Source: Bacteroidota bacterium (GTDB lineage: Bacteria; Bacteroidota; Bacteroidia; Chitinophagales; Saprospiraceae). From it: 54,602 nucleotides of DNA. Location of the stretch: assembly GCA_029567325.1 (NCBI GenBank), contig JAKQLF010000165.1, forward strand, positions 1 through 54,602, given 5' to 3'. A program made the translations under genes and the position numbers. Every line of letters begins with the position of its first letter. The stretch's first letter is position 1. Below are positions 34,169-43,400 of this stretch, piece after piece. Under the pieces are notes generated by a model, which was not told the origin of the DNA, ran no database searches, and saw only the letters and a list, made by a program, of their open reading frames with translations.

Positions 34169-34847
34169 TTTTAGCAGAAATATCCTGTAAGTAATCCAAT
34201 TGAAGTTGTTGTATCTCAAGCAAGCGTTTATTTTGATGCACAATGAGATGATCTATTTTTTCATTGAGCAACCGTATTTCCAACTCAGCTTTGAGATTGA
34301 TCTTGTAGTCATGTTCACTCCGTAATCGGTCTTTCATTTCTTGCCGATTTTGACTCATCATGATTATGGGAGCTTGAATGGCAGCCAAACAAGACAATAT
34401 TAGATTGAGAAGGATGAAGGGGTAGGGGTCAAATGGTTTAGAGATGATTAAAACGATATTGATCAATATCCAAATAAGAATAAAACTGAAAAATGCGATG
34501 ATAAAAGTCCAACTGCCTCCAAAAGCTGCAATTTTATCAGATACACGTTCTCCAAAAGTTTCCCCCTCAGTGAAATTTGGGGTAACGCTTTGAGAGAGAA
34601 TTTCATTTTCCTCGATTGCCTTCAAAACCTCTATTTCTAGCGTATTTAGCGCTTTTGTGTCCTTTTTTATCAGTGATTCCAGATGCAATTTACGGTACTT
34701 ATTGACCACTTCCAGACTTAAGAAATCTTTTTCGCCAAACGACGGAAGATCCTTTTTTATCAGTGATAAGAGTTCTTTTTTGATGTTATGGTAAGCCACC
34801 AACTGCTCGTCAGGTAACTCTTTTTTAGAAATTGCACAAACATTCAT
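34152..34847 (-). CDS. DUF1003 membrane protein
   Basis: The DUF1003 signature is clear: F-G-E-R-V-S-D-K-I-A-A-F-G-G-S-W-T-F-I-I-A-F (about 97-118), two membrane helices and N-P-Y/D-P-Y-P-F-I-L-L-N-L-I-L-S-C-L-A-A-I-Q-A-P-I-I-M-M-S-Q-N-R, then a charged coiled-coil tail. An N-terminal segment with C-A-I-S-K-K resembles a small metal-ribbon start. Length 231 aa. Role unknown in the family. It follows kbl by 38 bp and overlaps the small pore-like gene, so these lie in the tdh-kbl transcription unit. Confidence 0.88.
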   Translation of the reverse strand: MNVCAISKKELPDEQLVAYHNIKKELLSLIKKDLPSFGEKDFLSLEVVNKYRKLHLESLIKKDTKALNTLEIEVLKAIEENEILSQSVTPNFTEGETFGERVSDKIAAFGGSWTFIIAFFSFILIWILINIVLIISKPFDPYPFILLNLILSCLAAIQAPIIMMSQNRQEMKDRLRSEHDYKINLKAELEIRLLNEKIDHLIVHQNKRLLEIQQLQLDYLQDISAKNGNKK

Positions 34848-34885
34848 GGTTTAGGATTTAGTTGAAAGAGGTTTGCAAGAAATAA

Positions 34886-36079
34886 TTAAACGCCCAAGCT
34901 AGCCTTTACTTTTGTAAAAGCTGCAATGGCTTGGTCTATTTGGGCTTCTGTATGTGCGGCTGAAATTTGTACTCTGATTCTAGCTTTATCTTTGGGTACC
35001 ACTGGAAAGAAAAAACCGATGACATAAATGCCTTCTTCTAGTAGGGCTGCTGCAAATTGTTGAGCAAGTTTGGCATCATACAACATAACAGGTGTGATGG
35101 GGTGTGTTCCTTCCAAGATGTCAAATCCTGCGTCTTTCATACCTTTTCTGAATCGGTTGGTGTTTTTTTGTACTTTTTCTATCAATGGATTTTCGCCTGC
35201 TAACATATCAAGAACAGCAATAGATGCAGCTACAATGGAGGGAGCAAGTGTGTTTGAGAATAAATAAGGCCTTGATCTTTGCCTCAATAGTTCAATGATG
35301 GGTTTGGGTCCAGCGGTAAATCCTCCCGAAGCACCACCGAGTGCCTTACCAAATGTTCCTGTTGTGATGGTTGGTTTTCCCCATACTCCACAATGCTCAG
35401 CGCTTCCCCGACCTGTGGGTCCAACAAAACCAGATGCATGACAGTCATCGACCATGACCATGGCTCCATATTGCTCTGCAAGTTCACAAACTTTATCCAT
35501 TTGAGCGATGTAGCCGTCCATTGAAAATACGCCATCAGTGGCAATCATGATTTTTTTTGCACCCTCAGCCTTAGCTGCCTGAAGATTTTTTTCGAGATCA
35601 GCCATGTCATTGTTTGCATAACGGTATCGCTTAGCTTTGCACAATCTCACGCCATCAATAATGGAAGCATGGTTGAGGGCATCAGAAACAATGGCATCAT
35701 CAGCATCCAGCAATGGCTCAAATAATCCACCATTTGCATCAAAAGCTGCTGCATAAAGGATGGCGTCTTCAGCTCCTACAAAAGCAGCTATTTTGGCCTC
35801 CAACTCTTTGTGAATATCTTGAGTTCCACAAATAAATCTTACAGAAGACATTCCAAAACCTCTTTGATCCAATGCTTGCTGTGCAGCGGCAATCACTTCA
35901 GGGTGCGATGACAACCCTAAGTAGTTATTGGCGCAAAAATTCAACACTTCTTTGCCATTGCTCAAAGTTATGGAGGCACTTTGAGGAGATGCGATGATGC
36001 GTTCTTTTTTGAAAAGACCTTCGTTTTCGATTTCTTGAAGGACTTGTTTGTAATAGGATAAATAGCTAGGCTCTGTCAT
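34886..36079 (-). CDS. kbl: Glycine C-acetyltransferase (2-amino-3-ketobutyrate CoA ligase)
   Basis: Splits 2-amino-3-oxobutanoate with CoA into glycine and acetyl-CoA, second step of threonine breakdown; PLP enzyme of the alpha-oxoamine synthase family. Seen: N-N-Y-L-G-L-S-S-H-P (51-60), A-L-N-H-A-S-I-I-D-G (134-143), D-D-C-H-A-S-G-F (211-218) and the PLP-Lys block T-G-T-F-G-K-A-L-G-G (Lys245). Length 397 aa from ATG 36079; the open frame reaches 36145, but the extra residues would overlap the leader after tdh and do not look coding. It follows tdh by 37 bp. Confidence 0.94.
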   Translation of the reverse strand: MTEPSYLSYYKQVLQEIENEGLFKKERIIASPQSASITLSNGKEVLNFCANNYLGLSSHPEVIAAAQQALDQRGFGMSSVRFICGTQDIHKELEAKIAAFVGAEDAILYAAAFDANGGLFEPLLDADDAIVSDALNHASIIDGVRLCKAKRYRYANNDMADLEKNLQAAKAEGAKKIMIATDGVFSMDGYIAQMDKVCELAEQYGAMVMVDDCHASGFVGPTGRGSAEHCGVWGKPTITTGTFGKALGGASGGFTAGPKPIIELLRQRSRPYLFSNTLAPSIVAASIAVLDMLAGENPLIEKVQKNTNRFRKGMKDAGFDILEGTHPITPVMLYDAKLAQQFAAALLEEGIYVIGFFFPVVPKDKARIRVQISAAHTEAQIDQAIAAFTKVKASLGV

Positions 36080-36116
36080 TTTGATTAATTTTTGTGGATA
36101 TGAATAGTACGCTTGA

Positions 36117-37049
36117 CTAAATGGCAATGTTTTCCAACATATCATTGACCATCGCTTTCAAATCAAAAGCATGTTGCCATCCCCAATCTTTTCGAGCTTC
36201 TTGATCATCAATAACTTCTGTCCATGAGGATGCAATTTTTTGTCTGAAATCAGGTTCATAAATGATTTTAAAATTAGGGTAATGAGTGCGAATTTCTTCG
36301 TAAATTTCTTCAGGTGTGAAACTTATGGCCGCTAAATTATAGCCCATTCTGCATTTTATTGATTCTGAAGGGGCTTGCATGAGTTCTATAGTTGCTCTGA
36401 TGGCATCATTTATGTACATCATTGGAAGACGGGTATCCTTTTCCAAAAAGCAAGTGTAAACTTCGTTTTTCTTAGCCGCATAAAAAATTTCTACGGCATA
36501 ATCAGTAGTGCCTCCAACAGGAATAGATTGATAGGAGATGATGCCCGGATACCTCAAACTGCGTACGTCAATTCCGTATTTTTGGTGATAATAATGACAC
36601 AACATTTCACCTGTAGCCTTGCTTACTCCATAAATGGTTTCTGGCTGCAAAGGGACGTGTTGTGGCGTGAAATCTCTGGGTGTGGTTTTACCAAAAACTG
36701 CAATGGTTGATGGGAAAAAGACTTTTTCTAGTTTTAATTCTTTGGCCAGTTCCAATATAGAAATCCAACCATTGAGATTGATGTTCCAGGTCTTTACAGG
36801 ATTGTATTCTCCACTTGCTGATAATAAGGCAGCCAGGTGGTAAACTTCTGAAATCTGATAATCTGAGATGATCTCCTTCATTCGGTATTGATTGAGTACA
36901 TCTAGAAATTCATAACAAGGATCATCTAAATTTCTTTGAATATCTGTTGCTAAGACATTATAGGTGCCATAAACTTTGCGCAGCTCTTCTGTGAGCACTT
37001 TACCAATTTGACCGTTGGCACCGGTTACCAAAATCTTCTTCTCTTGCAT
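36117..37049 (-). CDS. tdh: L-threonine 3-dehydrogenase, SDR (epimerase-like) type
   Basis: Oxidises threonine to 2-amino-3-oxobutanoate with NAD+. Seen: Rossmann start V-T-G-A-N-G-Q-I-G (residues 8-16), N-L-D-D/D-I-Q-R region, P-S-T-I-A-V-F-G (113-120) and the catalytic Y-G-V-S-K (Tyr140, Lys144). S-S-W-T-E near the C-terminus is typical of the short-chain TDH subgroup rather than UDP-sugar epimerases, and the kbl partner directly downstream confirms the role. Length 310 aa. First gene of a minus-strand run tdh-kbl-DUF1003-pore-like protein. Confidence 0.93.
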   Translation of the reverse strand: MQEKKILVTGANGQIGKVLTEELRKVYGTYNVLATDIQRNLDDPCYEFLDVLNQYRMKEIISDYQISEVYHLAALLSASGEYNPVKTWNINLNGWISILELAKELKLEKVFFPSTIAVFGKTTPRDFTPQHVPLQPETIYGVSKATGEMLCHYYHQKYGIDVRSLRYPGIISYQSIPVGGTTDYAVEIFYAAKKNEVYTCFLEKDTRLPMMYINDAIRATIELMQAPSESIKCRMGYNLAAISFTPEEIYEEIRTHYPNFKIIYEPDFRQKIASSWTEVIDDQEARKDWGWQHAFDLKAMVNDMLENIAI

Positions 37050-37104
37050 ATCATCAGTTTGATTTCCTAAAGGTCAACATTTGATTGCAATTATCATAGT
37101 TCAT

Positions 37105-37430
37105 AAAGTTTGAAAGTTCATAAAGTTGAAAGTTCATAAATGCAGAGACGCAAGGCCCTACGTCTGTACAGGAATAGAAGGGGCGAAATGCTTTCGCCTT
37201 CAGTTTGTAAATTTTGAAATGGTATAAATGCAGAGACGCAGGGCCCTGCGTCTGTACAAGTTTGAAAGTTCATAAATGCAGAGACGCAAGGCCTTGCGTC
37301 TGGACAGGAATAGAAGGGGCGTAAGGCTTTCGCCTTCATTATGTAAATTTTGAAATGGTAGAATACGAAGAGACGCAAGGCCTTGCGTCTACATAGGAAT
37401 ATAAGGGGCGAAATGCTTTCGCCCTCAGTT
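37105..37430. repeat. REP palindrome cluster
   Basis: Seven palindromes of two classes alternate. Class 1: AGACGCAAGGCCTTGCGTCT and variants at 37146-37165, 37234-37253, 37282-37301 and 37371-37390; three are perfect and the first has a mismatched centre. Class 2: GGGGCGAAATGCTTTCGCC and variants at 37180-37198, 37317-37334 and 37405-37424. Spacers repeat TTGAAAGTTCATAAATG and GTAAATTTTGAAATGG. Class 2 shares the GGGGCGAA...TTCGCC core with the REPs inside the RAYT gene at 21 kb, so that enzyme is a candidate mobiliser. The 37050-37104 part shows nothing. Confidence 0.88.
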
Positions 37431-37431
37431 T

Positions 37432-39483
37432 TTAAAAACCTCTACTTGCCATCAAAGCTTCAATGCTTGGATCTTTGCCTCTGAATGCGCGATACCCTTC
37501 TGATTCGTCTACGCTGCTGCCTACGCTGAATACATTTTCCTTCAAGCGCTTTCCAACTTTTTTGTCGTAAGGTCCTTCCGCTTCTGTAAAGGCTGTATAA
37601 GCATCCGAACTCAAGACATCTGACCATAAATAACTGTAATAGCCAGCAGAATAACCATCATCTGAAAAAATGTGACCAAATTGAGGGGTGCGATGTCTCA
37701 TCACAATTTCCTTGGGCATACCCATTTTTGCAAGTTCTGACTTCTCAAAAATCTCTGGATCTATTTTTTGATCACCTGCAAGATGAAGTTTCATATCGAT
37801 CAATGCACTAGCTAAATACTCGAGGGTGTTGAAACCGCTATTGAATTTTGATGCTTTGTCAATCCTTTCAAGTAAATCTTGTGGAATGGTTTTACCAGTT
37901 TTATAATGAAGCGCAAACTTGTTTAATATTTCTGGAGTGGTAAGCCATCTTTCCAGGATTTGAGATGGAAACTCAACATAATCAGTAGCTACATTGGTTC
38001 CACTGAGAGAAGGATAGGTAACATTGGAGCACAATCCGTGCAATGCATGTCCAAATTCATGAAAAAGGGTTTTCGCATCATCAAATGATATCAAAACAGG
38101 TTCTCCTGGTTTGCCTTTTATAAAATTGGAATTATTGGAAACAATAGTTGTTTCTTCTTTGTACAAGTGGCTTTGATCTCGGTACGCATTCATCCAAGCA
38201 CCAGATCTTTTACCTTCTCTGGCATATGGATCAAAATACCATAAGCCTATTTGTTTACCACTAGTCTTGTTGCTTACTTTCCAGACTTTTACATCTTCAT
38301 GGTAAACGGGAACATCATACAACTGATCAAATTGGATATCAAATAATTCTCCTGCCATCCAAAACATGCTTGCCCGCATTTGATCCAATTGTAGATAAGG
38401 CTTCACTTCATTTTCATCTAGATCAAATTTCGCTTTTCTAACTTTTTCGGCATAATAGCGATAGTCCCATGGTTCGATTTTGATATTGTGGCCTTCTTGG
38501 TCCGCAATGGCCTGCATATCAGTTACTTCTTCTCTAACTCTTTTTAGGGCAGGTTTCCACACATCCTCGAGCAATTTCATGGCATTTTCCGGAGTTTTAG
38601 CCATTTTATCAACTAACTTCCAATGAGCATGAGTTTCAAAACCAAACAATTTAGCCCGCTCTGCCCTCAATTCTAATATTTCACTGATGATGGCTTTATT
38701 GTCATTTTCATCGCCATTGTCTCCTCTGTTGACAAACATTTTCCAAGCTTGTTCTCGTAAAGATCTGACACTAGAATAGGTTAGAAAAGGATCAATAGAA
38801 GAACGAGTATTACTTATGATCCAACCTGTTTGGCCTTTAGAATTTGCCACCATTGCTGCGTTTTCAACCAATGCTTCGGGAAGTCCAGCTAATTGATCAA
38901 CCGCCAATTCCAAGAATTTTGATTCTTCGTCTGCTAGTAAGTTTTGGCTAAACTTTGTCTGCAGAACAGCAAGTTTTTGGTTGATGGCAGCCACTTTTAT
39001 TTGAGCATCATCACTCAATTTAGCCCCTTTCAAAACATAATTCTGGTGGTATTTTTTGATGAGTATTTTTTGTTCATCAGAGTAATGGCCTAGTTCCATT
39101 GATTCGTATATCGTTTCAATTTTTTGGAACAATGCATTGTTTTGATATTGTTTATCGTAAAAAGCTGCCAATTCCGGCTGCATTTCTGTATCAACTAATT
39201 GAAAATCAGGGCAATTCAAATTACCTGACCAGATATAAAATAATGCTATGACACGATTGAGTTTTTTGCCTGCTCTTTCCAACGCCAAAATAGTATTTTC
39301 AAAAGTGGGAGGTGATTGGGTAGCAACGATCGATTCTACTTCTTCATCCAATTCTGCCATTGCGGCCAAAAGTGCTGGTTTGAAATCAGATACACTTACT
39401 TTATCCAAAGGCGGAAATCCATTGTGAGGGCCTTCCCAATCATTTAGTAAGATATTTCCATTATTCATTACAGATTTTTTCAT
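37432..39483 (-). CDS. dcp: M3-family peptidyl-dipeptidase
   Basis: Zinc metallopeptidase that removes C-terminal dipeptides from oligopeptides. Seen: the zinc motif F-H-E-F-G-H-A-L-H-G-L (His475, Glu476, His479), downstream F-P-S-Q-I-L-E-R-W (third ligand region), and the C-terminal Y-S-A-G-Y-Y-S-Y-L-W-S-D-V-L block. Length 683 aa, typical of Dcp/oligopeptidase A. No signal peptide, so cytosolic here. The stop lies directly against the REP cluster. Confidence 0.93.
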   Translation of the reverse strand: MKKSVMNNGNILLNDWEGPHNGFPPLDKVSVSDFKPALLAAMAELDEEVESIVATQSPPTFENTILALERAGKKLNRVIALFYIWSGNLNCPDFQLVDTEMQPELAAFYDKQYQNNALFQKIETIYESMELGHYSDEQKILIKKYHQNYVLKGAKLSDDAQIKVAAINQKLAVLQTKFSQNLLADEESKFLELAVDQLAGLPEALVENAAMVANSKGQTGWIISNTRSSIDPFLTYSSVRSLREQAWKMFVNRGDNGDENDNKAIISEILELRAERAKLFGFETHAHWKLVDKMAKTPENAMKLLEDVWKPALKRVREEVTDMQAIADQEGHNIKIEPWDYRYYAEKVRKAKFDLDENEVKPYLQLDQMRASMFWMAGELFDIQFDQLYDVPVYHEDVKVWKVSNKTSGKQIGLWYFDPYAREGKRSGAWMNAYRDQSHLYKEETTIVSNNSNFIKGKPGEPVLISFDDAKTLFHEFGHALHGLCSNVTYPSLSGTNVATDYVEFPSQILERWLTTPEILNKFALHYKTGKTIPQDLLERIDKASKFNSGFNTLEYLASALIDMKLHLAGDQKIDPEIFEKSELAKMGMPKEIVMRHRTPQFGHIFSDDGYSAGYYSYLWSDVLSSDAYTAFTEAEGPYDKKVGKRLKENVFSVGSSVDESEGYRAFRGKDPSIEALMASRGF

Positions 39484-39658
39484 ATTGTTTTTAGCTTATT
39501 CTAACAATCAAAAGTGTCTTTTAATAAAACCATGATCTTATTATGGAGCAAGCTATTTGACATCTAAATGGTTGCAATTGTTTTTTGACCAATATATACA
39601 ATGGCACAAAGATAAATTATTATGACAAATACCAAACATGATTATGGTCAAGAAAGTA

Positions 39659-40192
39659 TTAGGAAATCGATGACTCAATCTTCCGAACTTTTTCAACCAA
39701 AATTATTTTTAGTTCTTGATTAATTATCCCTGAATTTTCATCAAAGTTTTCATTAAAAAAGGGTAAAGAAAAATGATCTAAAATGACGGCACCGTGTCTA
39801 GGAAACCTTTCTAATGCTAAGTTTAATGAACTCAATCCGCCTCTGGAACCCGGTGAAGTTGAGAGTAAAAGCATTTTTTTATTTTCAAAAAGTTTGAGCT
39901 TGACTCTGGTTGTCCAATCCAATAAATTTTTAAAAGCTGCCGTGAAATTCCCGTTGTGCTCTGCCATAGAAATAACCAACAAATCCGCTTTTTCTAGTTT
40001 ACTGATAAAGGAACTAATGCCTTCAGACTGAACAAATTCTTGTTCGCGATCCACCGAAAACACAGGCAACTCATAATGATTTAGGTCCAGGACTTCCACC
40101 TCTGCATCTTTAAATAAATTTGCTGTAAATGTTGCCAATTTTTTATTGATTGAATGAATGCTTGAAGAAGCACCAAATGCAATTATTTTCAT
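39659..40192 (-). CDS. NADPH-dependent FMN reductase-family protein
   Basis: Flavodoxin-like fold using FMN to reduce quinones, azo dyes or metals. Seen: I-I-A-F-G-A-S-S-S-I-H-S-I-N-K-K-L-A (phosphate-binding loop, residues 3-20), L-P-V-F-S-V-D-R-E near 47, S-M-A-E-H-N-G-N-F-T-A-A-F-K-N-L-L-D-W (about 75-93) and S-P-G-S-R-G-G. Length 177 aa. Substrate unknown. It stands alone; the minus-strand terminator just upstream at 40246 belongs to the next gene over. Confidence 0.88.
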   Translation of the reverse strand: MKIIAFGASSSIHSINKKLATFTANLFKDAEVEVLDLNHYELPVFSVDREQEFVQSEGISSFISKLEKADLLVISMAEHNGNFTAAFKNLLDWTTRVKLKLFENKKMLLLSTSPGSRGGLSSLNLALERFPRHGAVILDHFSLPFFNENFDENSGIINQELKIILVEKVRKIESSIS

Positions 40193-40245
40193 ATGTTAAA
40201 TCTTAAATGAGGCCAAAATAGTCAAATATTTTGAACTAAATAAAA

Positions 40246-40290
40246 AAGCAACCGACACTTACCTTTTTGGCCCAGTAGCGTCGATTGCTT
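40246..40290 (-). terminator. Terminator downstream of the giant secreted-protein gene
   Basis: On the minus strand AAGCAATCGAC pairs with GTCGGTTGCTT (one wobble), followed by TTTTTTATTT. It is about 190 bp after the stop of the 1282-residue gene, with the duplicated DinB end between them. It may originally have ended the DinB/YfiT transcript. Confidence 0.8.
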
Positions 40291-40384
40291 CAAATTTAAT
40301 AACAAATTATTTATTAGATCTTACGTATTTTCAAAGGAATTAACCTAAAAAATGAAACTTAGCATATTTTTTATTTAATGATTA

Positions 40385-40451
40385 CAAGCCAAAATTAAGC
40401 GTACTTTTTATCCAAAGCTTGTTTTATATGCGCCAAATGGTGTAAACAATG
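40385..40451 (-). pseudogene. Duplicated 3' end of the DinB/YfiT gene
   Basis: Matches 45108-45174 at 65 of 67 positions, same orientation. Read on the minus strand it still encodes the last residues of the intact protein (L-A-H-I-K-Q-A-L-D-K-K-Y-A and stop). It has no start of its own. Together with the intact copy it brackets the giant-protein segment. Confidence 0.9.
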
Positions 40452-40478
40452 AGGTCTTATACTTATTTTGCAAAGCGA

Positions 40479-43400
40479 TTATTTAATTTCTATGATGCCA
40501 TTATTGTCTACAATTGAATTTGGATGTGCTAAAAGTTTACCATAAATAATCAATTTTCCAAATTGATTCACAACAAGCATTGCATTTGGTTTAAGGATCA
40601 ATTCTTTGTGCTGACTTGGACTACCAATAGTCAATATTTGATTATTTCCAATTGTTAATTTTCCTGAATTGATAAGGCCTTCTATTTCAATATCAGCAAT
40701 AATTGAAATAGTATCATCTAAATAAACTGGATTATAAATGAAAATACTATCTGCTTGAGTTAAAGGAATACCGCATTGCCATGTTGTGTTTGTGGTCCAA
40801 TTACCGGGTGCTATTGAGGTCACAATATTTGAAGGTGAATTGGGATACAATGACATGTCCATATCGTCACAATCGTCCAAACCAGAACTTCCGATCGCTA
40901 ATTCAGTAAGTAGAAAGCCATTTAGAGGTCTTAAGCACTGAACAATTGAGCTATTGCCATAAGCATCATTGTCGGCATCTATATACCAAATTTGATTAGG
41001 CTTTTCATTGGCATCATTATCGTTGCAATCATTATTGTTGGCTACATATCCCAGCGGGGCAGAACATGCCATCGTTGTAACGGCTGGGTCTCCATATGTA
41101 TCCATATCAGCATCTGCGTAATAGGTTATTAAAACGCCTTCATCGACATCTCCGTCACAGTCATTGTCAATTAAATCGCAAACCTCCGTTGCTGCCGGAT
41201 TGATTGCACTATTTGTGTCATCGCAATCTGAATTGTCTAAAACAAAGTTTACTGGTGCTGTTGGACCATCCTGAAAAGTATTAGCATTGCCATAAGTATC
41301 CTGATCAAAATCTTCATAAAATCTTAAATACACATTTAGAATTATATTTGTTGGATTGTAATCGATTTTGTAAACATAATTAGCGATAGTAGGAATATTG
41401 ACATTTGCAAATTCGCCAATAATACTTGAATGATTCATAATGGTAAAAGATTGACCTACAGTAGGTGTGAATCCCCAGGTCACATTTAAAGACATTTGTG
41501 ATAAATTGACTTGACCGGTTGAAGAAAGTTGATCATGTTGAGTTATGGCAGTGGTTCCGTTGATTTCACAGTTATAAGTTGATAGTCCATAATTTAAGGG
41601 GTTGGTAGTACTGATGACTGTAAGTAGTCCAGGACTTGCTCCTGGACTTATAGCGCTTCCACCAAGATAGGCATATGTATTCATGTGGCTTACTGTACCA
41701 ATGCCTTTAATATTTCCACCTATATCATTTTTAAAATTGCCGGTACCAAAATTATTATTGAATTGAGTAATAGTATTACTAACCTTATTGAATATTCCTT
41801 TATTCGTAAAATTCAAATTTGTCCATTGGTTGGTACCAAGAGCATTCACATTGATGATACCATCGTTTTCATTGTTAAAAAAAGTATTGTTGCTCACACC
41901 TGACACATTACCAGATTGCAAATTAAAAATTCCATGATTTGTCAATGTAGTACTGCTTATTACGCTAGAGGTATTAGAGTTAAAAACAGCTCCATTGGAT
42001 AAAATATGTTCTCCACCACCAAGAGTGCCATTTGTATTGTTGATGGTTACTCCGTTGGCATATGTTTTCTTTCCTGTACCAATGATTTCGCTAATGTTAT
42101 TGATTGAATTAAAAGAAAATGTGATGTCATATGGTATAGCAAATGAATTGTTTACATTTAATATTCCAGTTCCAGAAATAGAAGAGCCAAGATTGATGGT
42201 AGGTGCAGTGTTAATATTCCAAGTTCCATTATTGACCAAAGATCCATTCAAAGTACAAGGCGCACTAAATGAAAGAATACCACTATTGCTAATAGTGCCA
42301 TTTAGGGTTGCAGTATTTAAAAATTGAATTTCTTGTCCGGCAGCAATGGACAATGTTACGCCAAGATCATTGATGAAAGTGCCGGTACCGAAATTATTAT
42401 TGAAACGAGTAATAGTGTTGCTCACTTTATTGAATGATCCTCTATTTGTAAAGTTCAAATTCGACCATTGATTGGTAGTAGGAGCATTCACATTGATGAT
42501 ACCATCACTTTCATTGACAAAAAAAGTATTGTTGCTCACACCTGACACATTACCAGATTGCAAATTAAAAATGCCATGATTTGTAAATGTAGTACTGCTT
42601 ATTATGCTAGAGGTATTAGAGTTTAAAACAGCGCCATTGGATAAAATATGTTCTCCACCACCAAGAGTACCGTTGGTATTGTTGATGGTTACTCCGTTGG
42701 CATATGTTTTCTTTCCTGTACCAATGATTTCGCTGATGTTATTGATTGAATTGAAAGAAAATGTGATGTCATATGGTATAGCAAATGAATTGTTTACATT
42801 TAAAATTCCAGTTCCAGAAATAGAAGAGCCAAGATTGATGGTAGGTGCAGTGTTAATATTCCAAGTTCCACTATTGACCAAAGATCCATTCAAAGTACAA
42901 GACGCACTAAATGCAAGAATACCACTATTGCTAATAGTACCATTTAGAGTTGCAGTATTTAAAAATTGAATTTCTTGTCCGGCAGCAACAGACAATGTTA
43001 CGCCCACATCATTGATGAAAGTGCCGGTACCGAAATTATTATTGAAACGAGTAATAGTGTTGCTCACTTTATTGAATGATCCTTTATTTGTTAAGTTCAA
43101 ATTCGACCATAAATTGGTAGTAGGCGCATTCACATTGATGATACCATCACTTTCATTAACAAAAAAAGTATTGTTGATCACACCTGACACATTACCAGAT
43201 TGTAAATTAAAGACTCCATGATTTGTAAATGTAGTACTACTTATTATGCTAGAAGTATTAGAGTTTAAAACAGCGCCATTGGATAAAATATGTTCTCCAC
43301 CACCAAGAGTGCCATTTGTATTGTTAATGGTTACACCACTACCATATGTTTTCTTTCCTGTACCAATGATTTCGCTGATGTTATTGATTGCATTAAAAGA

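Noticed and set aside
37118-37378. Minus-strand 86-codon frame within the REP cluster
   Set aside because: Its residues repeat because the DNA palindromes repeat (C-V-S-A-F units); the frame is a by-product of the REPs.
37105-37430. CRISPR array
   Set aside because: Repeats are palindromes of two alternating classes with repeated, not unique, spacers, and no cas gene is present.
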